A DNA stretch of 64,000 bases from Actinacidiphila yeochonensis CN732 (GTDB taxonomy: Bacteria; Actinomycetota; Actinomycetes; Streptomycetales; Streptomycetaceae), in contig NZ_JQNR01000005.1 of the NCBI RefSeq assembly GCF_000745345.1, positions 806,001 to 870,000 on the forward strand. The letters run 5' to 3'. Numbering within the stretch: the stretch's first letter is position 1; the number at the start of each line of letters is the position of its first letter. The notes beneath the pieces were generated by a model, which saw only the letters and a program-made list of their open reading frames with translations, was not told the DNA's origin and did not search any database. Positions 18,213 through 26,360 of this stretch are shown here, piece after piece. Both the position numbers and the translations under genes were made by a program.

Positions 18213-18551
18213 TCAGAAGCCCAGGCCGGGGATTCCGCCGCCGAGGCCCTGCGTGAGCGGGCCGAGCTTCTCCTGCTGGAGCTTCTGCGCCGTGTCGTTC
18301 GCGTTCTGGATCGCCGCGACCACCAGGTCGGCGAGGGTCTCGGTGTCGTCCGGGTCGACCGCCTTCGGGTCGATCACCAGGGCACGCAGCTCACCGGCGC
18401 CCGACACCGTGGCCCGCACCAGGCCGCCGCCCGCCGAGCCCTCGACCGTGGCGTCGGCCAGCTCCTGCTGGGCCGCCGCGAGGTCCTGCTGCATCTTCTG
18501 CGCCTGCTGGAGCAGCGCCTGCATGTTGGGCTGACCACCACCGGGAATCAC
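18213..18551 (-). CDS. YbaB/EbfC family nucleoid-associated protein
   Basis: A 112-residue DNA-binding protein. The conserved core is [40 protein letters not shown], then [20 protein letters not shown] with [16 protein letters not shown]. Family members form dimers that bind DNA and sit between dnaX and recR in most bacteria, as here. GTG 18551 has AGGAG seven bases upstream. The C-terminus is Gly-rich ([10 protein letters not shown]). Confidence 0.95.
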   Translation of the reverse strand: MIPGGGQPNMQALLQQAQKMQQDLAAAQQELADATVEGSAGGGLVRATVSGAGELRALVIDPKAVDPDDTETLADLVVAAIQNANDTAQKLQQEKLGPLTQGLGGGIPGLGF

Positions 18552-19097
18552 GGTTCGCTCCTGACTCGTCCTGGCCGCACCGGCCCACACCGACCGATCC
18601 GTCCGAACGACGGGCCGGACCGGCAATCGTCCGCGTTCGCGGACCACGGCCGCAGGTGCCGCGCTGTATTTTGCGTGACAGGGCGAGCCTACGTGCTCGT
18701 ACGGCCCAGCGCTCTACGCCGTACGGAGGATCACCCCCTGGTACGACCCGGTCCCGGGCGGCCACCACGCTGGCTCTCCCGCCCCCGGCCCGGACCTGCC
18801 GCTCGGACCCCTTGCCCAGACCTATTGGCCGGGCTTTGGCCTGGCCTCTCCCTCGGTCTTTCCCCCGGTCCCCCAGGTCTCCCTCGGCCTTCCCTCGGCC
18901 TCGGAATCGGTCCGATTGCCCGTTCGAGTACCGGAGGCGGCGTCCGGTCCGGCGCCGGCTCCGGCTCCGAGGCGGCAGTGCACCACCTGCGGACCAGCCA
19001 TGAGCCGATGGCGAACCTGCTCGGCACCTGCTTCGACCTCCGCGCCGGCCCAGGTGGAAACGCCCCGCCCGGACACCACCGACCCCGGCACCGAGGC
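18552..19097. other. Intergenic between dnaX and ybaB/ebfC
   Basis: About 545 bp with no gene seen. It is longer than usual for this operon, so ybaB/ebfC may have its own promoter here. The segment is rich in CCTCGG/CCTTGG runs, without clear -35/-10 elements. Confidence 0.45.
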
Positions 19098-21621
19098 TCA
19101 GTCGTGCGTGATCTCCTCGATGACGGTGGCACCGAGCCCGTTGATGAACAGGTCGTGGCCACTGAGCGCGGAATCCACGAGGTCCGCGTCGTCCTCCTCG
19201 GGCATGTCGTCCTCGATCGGCGGCGGCTCCGTCACCCCCGAGGCGTAAGGGGGCGGGGCACCGTACGACGCGCTGGCCGCGGCCCGCCCGCCCGTCTGGC
19301 CCGCGCCGCTTCCCGAGCCGCCCGGGGCCTGGCCCGCATGGCTGCCGGAGCCTCCCGGGCCGGGTTCCGCGCTGCCACCGGGCGTGTCGCGGTACGGAGC
19401 CGGTGCGGCCTGCGCAGACCCGTACGGGCTGCCGCCGCCCGGCCCGCCCTGGTCTGACGGGGGCATGCCTGCTCCAGCGCCGGGGGCAGGCGGTCGAGGA
19501 GCCCGGCCACCGCCGCGCGCACCTCCGTCGCCACCTGGGTCGACGAGGGTCTCGATCCGCCACGGCCTGCCGACGACGGTGCTGATCGCCTGCTTCAGCA
19601 CCTCCTCGCTGTCGCCGTTGGCGAAGCTGTTGCGCGCGCCGGGGTTGTCGAAGCCGACCTGGAGGGTCTCACCGTCGAACCCGACGACCCGCGCGTTGTT
19701 GAGGAGCAGGATCCAGGTGAGGCGGCGGTGCTTGACCGCTTCGAGGATCTGCGGCCACAGCTCGCGGACCCGGGAAGGGTCGCCGATCGGGGGCCGCGCG
19801 CCCTGGGCCGCGGCGGGCTGGGCGGGCTGGGGGGCCGGCGGCGCCTGGGGGCAGGGCGGGGGCAGCCGCGGGGGCGGGCTGGGCCGCGCCGGGACCTGCT
19901 CCACCGGGACCGGCTCCAGGGGACGCGATGGTCGGCCACGCTCCAGGGCGCGCCTGCCCGGCGGGCGCCACCGGCCCGGGCGAGCCCTGGGGGACGGGCC
20001 AGGCGCCGGGACGCCCGGCCGGGGCACCGCCCGCAGCCGGTGCCCCGGCCGAACCGGCCGGCGCCTGCTCGTAGCCGTGCCCCGCCGACTCGCCCTGGCC
20101 CTGCCCTTGGCCTTGGTCTTGACCCTGGCCCTGGCCCATGTCCTGGTCCTGGCCTTGGTGGGGCTGCTGGCCACCGGAGACCGCCGGGGACTGGGGCTGG
20201 GCCGGAGGCTGGGCGTCAACGGGGGCAGCGGGAGCAGCGGGCTGGGACGGGTACTGGGCCGGAGGCGCGTATCCGCCGTCCGACGCGGGACTGCCACTCC
20301 CGGCACCGGCGCCGGAACCGGCACGGCTCAGCGCGGCCCGCGCAGCCGCCGCGCCCGTACCCGGCCCGCCGGAAGAAGACGCGGGCGGGCCGGGTACCGC
20401 GTGGTCGCCGCCGACCCCCTCGGCACCGCCGCCGTATCCGCCGGCCACCGGGACGGCACCGGAGGCGACGCCTCGCTCCAGCCGTTCCAGGCGTGCCTGG
20501 AGGGAACGCTCGTCACCGTACGCGGCCGGGAGCAGCACCCTCGCGCAGACGAGTTCGAGCTGCAGGCGGGGCGAGGTGGCGCCGCGCATCTCGGTCAGCC
20601 CGGTGTTGACGATGTCGGCGGCGCGGCTCAGCTCGGCACCCCCGAAAACCGATGCCTGGGCCCGCATCCGCTCGATGACGTCGCGGGGGGCGTCGATCAG
20701 GCCCTTCTCGGCGGCGTCCGGCACGGCGGCAAGGATGACCAGGTCACGCAGCCGCTCCAGCAGGTCGGTGACGAAGCGCCGCGGGTCGTGGCCGCCTTCC
20801 ACCACCCGGTCGACGATCTCGAAGACCGCGGCGCCGTCGCCGGCCGCGAAGGCGTCGACCACGTCGTCCAGCAGGGCGGCGTCCGTGTACCCCAGCAGCG
20901 CGGTGGCCATGGCATACGTCACTCCGGCCTCGGTGGCGCCGGCCAGCAACTGGTCCATGACGGACATCGAGTCCCGCACCGAGCCCGCGCCGGCCCGTAC
21001 GACCAACGGGAACACGCCGTCCTCGACCTGGATCGCCTCGCGCCCGCACACCTCGGAGAGGTAGTCGCGCAGCGTACCCGGCGGCACCAGTCGGAACGGG
21101 TAGTGGTGGGTGCGCGACCGGATCGTGCCGATGACCTTCTCGGGCTCGGTGGTCGCGAAGATGAACTTGAGGTGCTCCGGGGGCTCCTCGACCACCTTCA
21201 GCAGGGCGTTGAAGCCCGCCGAGGTGACCATGTGGGCCTCGTCGATGATGTAGATCTTGTAGCGGCTGCTCGCCGGGCCGAAGAACGCCTTCTCCCGCAG
21301 GTCGCGGGCGTCGTCCACGCCGCCGTGGGAGGCCGCGTCGATCTCGATGACGTCGATCGAGCCGGGGCCGTTGCGGGCGAGGTCCTGGCATGACTGGCAC
21401 TGGCCGCAGGGGGTCGGAGTGGGCCCCTGCTCGCAGTTCAGACAGCGGGCGAGGATGCGCGCGCTGGTCGTCTTCCCGCATCCGCGCGGGCCGCTGAACA
21501 GGTACGCGTGGTTGACCCGGTTGTTGCGCAGCGCCTGCTGCAACGGGTCGGTGACGTGCTCCTGCCCGATGACCTCAGCAAAGGACTCGGGGCGGTAGCG
21601 GCGATACAGGGCGAGTGACAC
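19098..21621 (-). CDS. dnaX: DNA polymerase III gamma/tau subunit, split between two frames
   Basis: Clamp-loader ATPase of the replicase. From GTG 21621 the first frame reads MSLALYRRYRPESFAEVIGQ, Walker A FSGPRGCGKTTSAR, a four-Cys zinc site in CLNCEQGPTPTPCGQCQSC, and IYIIDEAHM with ATTEPEKVIGTIRSR. Then a long Pro/Gly/Gln linker (QGQDQDMGQGQ). This frame would stop at 19669 (650 residues). The conserved tau C-terminus (LWPQILEAVKHRRLTWILLL then VGFDNPGARNSF) lies in the next frame, ending with EEITHD. Composition places the switch near 19829-19854, at runs of five and six G (C in the mRNA). A +1 change is needed. It may be a sequencing error, a real mutation, or recoding. Confidence 0.9.
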
Positions 21622-21803
21622 GGGTACGAGCCTATCCGCGCCCGCCGACACCCGGCCCCTCCCTCGCCCGCGCCCGGCCCCACCGCCGACCGCCCGCACC
21701 CCCGACCAGGTACCCTCCGCGCGCGAATCAATGCGACACAACGTCACGAACCCACTACGCGGCGACGCGACACGCCCCGCCGAAAACCACCCGGACATGC
21801 GAA

Positions 21804-21895
21804 GACCCCCCACGCACCCGCCAGAGCCCACCTACCCTTGCTGCCTTCCGGCCCTGGGGGAGTTCAGCGAGATAGCGCCACGTGAGGGGCTGGCG
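21804..21895 (-). ncRNA. ffs: Small bacterial SRP RNA (4.5S / scRNA)
   Basis: The minus strand carries the hallmark of the SRP RNA apical domain: GCTGAACTCCCCCAGG, then GCCGGAAGGCAGCAAGGG. This is the symmetric and asymmetric loop region that binds Ffh. Flanking arms (CCCCTCACG and CGTGGGGGG) can pair to close the stem. Exact ends are estimated. The RNA joins Ffh in co-translational membrane targeting. It is divergent from tRNA-Ser and next to dnaX, as in other actinomycetes. Confidence 0.9.
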
Positions 21896-21953
21896 CCCAC
21901 CCTACCCCAGACCCTCCCGGGGATCGAGTTCGCTCGCACCCCCCTGGACCCTG

Positions 21954-21959
21954 TAATGT
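21954..21959 (+). promoter_or_regulatory. Possible -10 element of tRNA-Ser
   Basis: TAATGT, an AT-rich hexamer in GC-rich surroundings, 7 bases before the mature tRNA 5' end. A matching -35 is not clear. Confidence 0.35.
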
Positions 21960-21966
21960 CTCCCCC

Positions 21967-22054
21967 GGAGGATTCGCCTAGAGGCCTAGGGCGCACGCTT
22001 GGAAAGCGTGTTGGGGGCAACCCCTCACGAGTTCGAATCTCGTATCCTCCGCCA
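21967..22054 (+). tRNA. tRNA-Ser (anticodon GGA), CCA encoded
   Basis: Acceptor GGAGGAT pairs with ATCCTCC; the anticodon stem CACGC/GCGTG encloses TTGGAAA with anticodon GGA. A long class II variable arm (TTGGGGGCAACCCC) is typical of serine tRNA. The T arm is ACGAG-TTCGAAT-CTCGT. G plus CCA follow. From the anticodon loop onward the sequence is repeated at 30847 and 33538, which marks the gene as an integration site. Confidence 0.97.
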
Positions 22055-22113
22055 GTGCCTCACCGGGCACGACGTCGAAGGGCCCCACCGCTCGCGGTGG
22101 GGCCCTTCGACGT
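21999..22113 (+). repeat. att-like direct repeat copy 1 (tRNA 3' half plus terminator)
   Basis: Begins TTGGAAAGCGTG in the anticodon loop and runs through the tRNA 3' end, GTGCCTCACCGGGCACGACG and a hairpin. Copy 3 (33538) matches over the whole length with about two differences; copy 2 (30847) matches up to ACGTC and then has a different stem. Identity starting in the anticodon loop is typical of tyrosine-integrase attachment sites. Confidence 0.88.
22072..22113 (+). terminator. tRNA-Ser terminator
   Basis: Perfect 19-bp stem (ACGTCGAAGGGCCCCACCG and its complement) with loop CTCG, 17 bp after the tRNA. Confidence 0.9.
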
Positions 22114-22117
22114 GCGT

Positions 22118-22141
22118 AGTTGCAGTTTCAGTTGCAGTTGC
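22118..22141. repeat. Arm-site-like repeat, copy 1
   Basis: AGTTGCAGTTTCAGTTGC followed by AGTTGC, just inside the island. Close copies occur before the other two att-like repeats (30732 and 33423). Position and spacing fit integrase arm-type sites; that role is inference. Confidence 0.65.
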
Positions 22142-22295
22142 CCGGGTCAGGCCTCGGGAGGCTGCTGGTCGGACCGGGCCCGGCGCGGGTGGCTGACCTT
22201 GTCGGCGGTGCCCTGGAGCCCAGTGGCCGAGTCGCGTTCTATCGATGAACTTCCTGCTCCCATGAAGGGGGACGCCACCGAGCAGAGGGGGCTGC

Positions 22296-23096
22296 ATGGG
22301 CACATCCACGCGCTGGGCGGGTCCGGGAGGCCGGTCAGGCATAGCCGCTGAGTGGAGCCGCGTAAGCAGACGGCTTTCCAGATGGAACAGCGACGGACCG
22401 CATGCACAGCAACTTCTCGACAAGATCCTCGATGACCACCTGGACGTACTGCACCAAACCATGCGCGAAAACCAGTCGGCCTTCGGCCTCGTGGATGCCG
22501 CGACCAAGGCCGGCTATCGCCTCGCCGACGCTATGGCGGCGCTGGCTGACGAGGGTCCAGCGGGCCTGAAAGACGCGGATGACTTCCTGACCCGTTTCAC
22601 CAACGAAGTCGGCGGAGACGGCGACACGGTGACCGACGCGGCGATACGGCGGGCCGCGATGGATACCGCCGAGCGGTTACTGAAGCGGCAGAGGGCAGAA
22701 ACGGGGGAAGTGGAGGCCGCGGGCGGTGGTCTCGCCGGCGACTTGCTGTGCCTGCTGTACCAGTGGTTCTTCGCCGACATCGTGACCGAGTTCCTCCGGT
22801 CGGTGATCGCCGAGAAGGTCAAGCTCGTGGCCCCGGTCCTGCCTGTCCTCGATCCAGGCGACCACATCGCTGACTGGGCCACCGACAAAGTGCTCTCCCT
22901 GGTGCCCAGCCCTTGCGAGGAGGCAGCCGAACTGGCGGAGGAGGCCAAGTTCGCGGAGTCGGCGATCGAGGATCCGGTCGGTTCACTGCCCGATATCGCC
23001 CGCCGTCTGCTCCCCGGAACGGTGGGCAAGGTGCTGGGTCTGGGGATGGAGGGCGTACTGGTACGCCAGGAAGACCCGGAGGGGGAATCTGCATGA
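22296..23096 (+). CDS. QatB-like protein of a Qat-type defence remnant
   Basis: A 266-residue protein. Its N-terminus MGTSTRWAGPGG resembles the MGTS-x-(S/G)-x-GGPGG start of QatB proteins. The rest is helical: GRLADAMAALADE-like repeats, LLCLLYQWFFADIVTEFLRS (a hydrophobic helix), and an acidic C-terminus. Its stop overlaps the ATG of the next gene as ATGA. That next gene carries a QueC-like PP-loop, which is the qatB-qatC order of the four-gene Qat anti-phage system (ATPase, QatB, QueC-like, TatD-like). No qatA or qatD is adjacent. The biochemical role of QatB is not established. GAGGGGG precedes ATG 22296. Confidence 0.68.
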   Translation: MGTSTRWAGPGGRSGIAAEWSRVSRRLSRWNSDGPHAQQLLDKILDDHLDVLHQTMRENQSAFGLVDAATKAGYRLADAMAALADEGPAGLKDADDFLTRFTNEVGGDGDTVTDAAIRRAAMDTAERLLKRQRAETGEVEAAGGGLAGDLLCLLYQWFFADIVTEFLRSVIAEKVKLVAPVLPVLDPGDHIADWATDKVLSLVPSPCEEAAELAEEAKFAESAIEDPVGSLPDIARRLLPGTVGKVLGLGMEGVLVRQEDPEGESA

Positions 23097-24360
23097 CCGC
23101 CACCCATCGTCCCTTCTTCTGGCTGGAGCCCGCCGGGTCAAAGCCGCCCGCCGGATGGCAGCACCGCAACTACTGGGAGGCGAATCATCGCGCCCCGCAC
23201 TGGCAGCCTCTTCTGGCGCCTGCCCCTGCTTGGGCGGACGATCTGCACCGGATCGGCCGTGCGGTCTTCGCCGCGGACAAGCACGCTCTCCGTGACGCCG
23301 CCTTCGACCACTGGACCCGCCACATACAACTCTGCGTACCGGTCGACGCGTACGAGCGCTGGAACTCAGCCCGCCCCCTTCTCACCTCCCTGCTGCGAAC
23401 CCTGACCGGTGACCACTGGGAGGTCGAATTCCGTGACTTCCACGTTGCGACCAACGTGCCCCTCACCTTCGACTCCGGCGCTGCGGAGGTCGCTCTCTTC
23501 TCCGGGGGCCTGGACTCCCTGAGCTGGGCGGCTTAGCGCGCGACTATCCCTACGTCCGAAGAGTTGCTGCTCATCACCTTCAGCGAACAGAACTTCGAGG
23601 ACCTTCAGGAGGCCGCGTACGACAGCATTTACCGGCGCCGGGCCCGTCCAATTCGCCACATCACCCTGAGCCAGACCGTACACATCCAGAACAAGGAGCA
23701 GGCGGCCCTCGAACGTTCCACTCGCTCCCGTGGTTTCCTCTACGCGGCCACCGCTGTACGCGCAGCAGCCGCCGAGGGTGCACCCGTCGCGCACATCCCT
23801 GAGAACGGCCAGCTCGCCATCAATCCACCCCTGTCCCCTGGCCGAGCAGCCGCTTGCTCCACGCGCTCCGTCCACCCATGGACGCTGCACCTGCTGAACC
23901 AGCTGATAGCCGCTGTGGCCGGTGGCTCGGTCGTACAGGTCCAAAATCCGCTCGTCCACCTCACCAAGCGCCAGGTCTGCCAGTCCGCCCGCAATGTCGG
24001 CCTGAGCGCCGCCGACCTCGCCGCCAGCCTGAGCTGCGGCACACCTCCTCAGCGCCGCCCCGGCCGCCCTCCGACCTCGCCAACTGCGGTCTGTGCTACC
24101 CGTGCCTGGTGCGTCGCTCAGGCCTGCTCGGTATTGACGACACCCCGTATGGGTCAGACCCCTGGGCGCGAGGTCTCAGCTGGGACCAGTCGGAGCATTG
24201 GCGTGCCCTGAAGACCTGGCTCGACGCCCGCTACACCCTCCGTGATCTGACCGCCGACACCCCACTTCCCCCGGACACGGATCCGCACGCCACGCTGATG
24301 GTCATCACCAAGGGGCGCGAGGAATTGTCCGAATTGCGAGAAGGTGAGGTCAGGACTTGA
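23093..24360 (+). pseudogene. Broken QueC/QatC-like PP-loop gene
   Basis: The gene would encode about 420 residues. The first part ends in VALFSGGLDSLSWAA with the PP-loop ATP-pyrophosphatase motif SGGLDS (residues 137-142), then an in-frame TAG at 23534. The middle (LLITFSEQNFEDLQEAAYDS, STRSRGFLYAATAVRAAAAE, HIPENGQLAINPPLSPGRAA) is in the same frame. The last part (NCGLCYPCLVRRSGLL, the Cys cluster of QueC-like enzymes) is in another frame, so a frameshift lies at about 24035-24060. LARDYPY in a third frame at 23534-23555 suggests paired indels at the stop. Homologues build or use 7-deazaguanine-type chemistry. It follows qatB with a 4-base overlap. Probably inactive. Confidence 0.78.
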
Positions 24361-24442
24361 GACCAATACCGATCTCGCCGACCTGGTCTCGGTGAGCGCC
24401 TTGTCGTCGGCCTGGACCACGATGCCGTCCAGGCCGACGACT
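24361..24442. other. Orphan 82-bp scrap between qatC and the IS1380 end
   Basis: After the broken qatC stop the DNA keeps coding-like bias. A plus frame reads ETNTDLADLVSVSALSSA and a minus frame VVGLDGIVVQADDKALTETR. Neither is recognised. It is cut by the left inverted repeat of the IS1380 element, so it is probably the stump of a gene removed when the element arrived or rearranged. Confidence 0.4.
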
Positions 24443-26108
24443 CTAGCCTCGATCTTTCGTGGCGGTCCGTCGGTTTGCTCGGCGGACCGTTTCGCGTGTT
24501 CGGTTGGGTGGTGGGCATGCTGATGGCCCGACTGTCGCGTCGGGTGGGCGCCGGGTTCCACGGCTCCGGTCGGGATAGTGCTGCTCGCAGGGACGGGAAC
24601 GTGCTGTTCAGCCGGGGTTCGGGAGGGTTTCGAGCCGTGCCAGGGCGTTGGTGATCACGTCGGTCCAGGGCCAGTGGCGTGCGAACCTCAGGTGCCGGCG
24701 GCGGGCGGTCGTGACGATCTGGGCTGCGGCGCAGAAGAGGCGGAGCCGGAGTCGGCGGGGTTCCCATCTGCGGGTTTCGCCGGTCAGGGCGAGCATGGGC
24801 ATCCAGGCCAGCAGGTCCAGGGCACGTTGGACGATCTCCAGCCGGCTCTGGTTCTGCGCGGTGTCGTGCAGGGGTAGGTTGCGTAGGCCGGTGGCGCGGG
24901 CGGCTCGGATGCGGTCCTCGGCCCTGGCGCGTTGGCGGTGCCGCAGTTCCAGTGCGGCGATCGGCATGTCGGCGGTGTTGGTGGCGAACGCCGTGAGCCG
25001 CAGGCCGTCGGTGTCGGTGATCCGCAGTTGGGCGCCGGGGTGGGGCCGTTCCTTGCGGACGATCAGTCGCATCCCTTTCGGCCAGCCTTGAGGCAGTCAC
25101 CGGCGATCTCGGCGACCCAGGCGCCGTCGCGGATGTCTCCGCCGGGCTCGACTGCCGGTGTCCATGCCGGGGCGGGGACCTTGAGGACGGCCTGGTGGAC
25201 ATGTTCGGTGATGGTCATGCCGACCGGGTACGACAGCCACCGGCCGCGCTTGGCGAGCCAGGCGACGAACTCGTGGGTTCCGCCTGCGGAGTCGGTGCGG
25301 ATCAGGGTCTGGCGACCACGCCGATAGGTCTTCGGGAGTTGCGCCAGGGCGAGTTGGGTGGTGGTGATGTGGTCGGCGGCGGTGTTGCTGCCCGCGTTGC
25401 CCGCCCTGAGCAGGCCGGCCACCGGCTCCCCGCTGCCGCCGCTGCCGTGATCGACGAACCCCATCAGCGGGTGGTGGCCGAAGGTCTTCTTCCACGTCGC
25501 GGTCGCGTCCTGCTTGTCGGAGTGCACCTGGACGAGGACGCCGTCCAAGTCCACGATCACCTGCCCTGCGGCATCCGGCGCCGCCGGACCGGCCAGCTTC
25601 CACACGCGTTCACGGACCCGGGATCGCGCGGTGCGTATCGCGGTCAGGGCCTTGGGCCCTGCGACAGCAAGGGTGTCGATGAGGCCGGAGACGGTCGGGT
25701 CGCAGGCCACCGGCCCGAACACGCCCGGCTCTGCTCGCAGCATGGCGACGTCCGCGAGGCAGTCCCCGCCGAGCGCGACCGCGAGGGCCACATCCAGCAG
25801 GATCTTCCCCGGGTCGTGCACCGCCCGCGCACGTCGCCACGGCGCAAGCGCTGCCGATACCGCGGCGTCCAGACCGGACTTGCGGACTGTCTCGACCAGC
25901 AGCACCCCGCCAGCCTGCGAGACGACCCCGCGGCCACCGCCCCCGACACGAACACACCGGTAGGACCCGATACGCTTCTTCACCTGAGAAGTGCCTCCGA
26001 CAGTGGCAGGAACAAGGACCTCGACAATCCTCATTCTTTCTGGTCAGAGGCACTTTTCGCTTACGCGACCATCACTCGGACAACCCGCTTCATGAAAGCC
26101 CGAGGCTA
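24443..26108 (-). mobile_element. IS1380-family insertion sequence
   Basis: About 1.67 kb bounded by imperfect 18-bp terminal inverted repeats: TAGCCTCGATCTTTCGTG on the left, and TAGCCTCGGGCTTTCATG when the right end is read on the minus strand (15 of 18 equal). I see no target duplication, so the flanks have probably been rearranged. The right end meets a decayed att flank. Confidence 0.72.
24608..26034 (-). pseudogene. IS1380-family DDE transposase, frameshifted
   Basis: The N-terminal 323 codons include VIVDLDGVLVQVHSDKQDA then TATWKKTFGHHPLMGFVDHG, and TLIRTDSAGGTHEFVAWLAK, the conserved DDE segments of the IS1380 family. They end at a stop at 25063. The remaining 154 codons (MRLIVRKERPHPGAQLRITD to RHLRFARHWPWTDVITNALA) are in another frame. 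A single missing base in CTCAAGGC(N)TGGCCGAAAGGG at about 25085 explains the break. The element cannot make a full transposase unless recoding occurs. Confidence 0.85.
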
Positions 26109-26110
26109 AT

Positions 26111-26169
26111 CGGGCACGACGTCGTTGGCCCTCGCTGTTGGGGGGCCAACGACATGCCTGGTTGTAGTT
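26111..26169. repeat. Decayed att flank with its own terminator
   Basis: CGGGCACGACGTC is identical to the sequence that follows the tRNA 3' end in the other copies. It is followed by a 10-bp stem (GTCGTTGGCC and complement, loop of about 13) and then GTTGTAGTT, part of the arm-like repeat. The tRNA half is missing, apparently replaced by the IS1380 end. It divides the QatBC segment from the large NTPase segment. Confidence 0.6.
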
Positions 26170-26360
26170 GAGCGTCCGCCCTGGCACAGAGGAGTCTCCT
26201 CACGCTGTCAGGTGGCAGGTTGCCTCCATCGGACGACGGTAGTCGGGCAGCACAAGCTCCCCGGTACCATGCCGACCAATCCGCAAAGATGGCACCCAGC
26301 AGTCGCAACTCAACCTATGCTGTCTGTGGTCGATATGTCCGCAAAGATGGTGGTGCGCTG

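Noticed and set aside
19669..20324. E. coli-type programmed -1 frameshift in dnaX
   Set aside because: A -1 shift does not reach the frame of the tau C-terminus, and no A-AAA-AAG type slippery site or clear stimulatory structure is seen. A +1 change is required.
22147..22235. C-terminal tail of an integrase on the minus strand next to att copy 1
   Set aside because: A frame ending SHPRRARSDQQPPEA stops just inside the att site, where integrase genes often end. It has no catalytic Arg-His-Arg-Tyr residues, so I cannot support the call.
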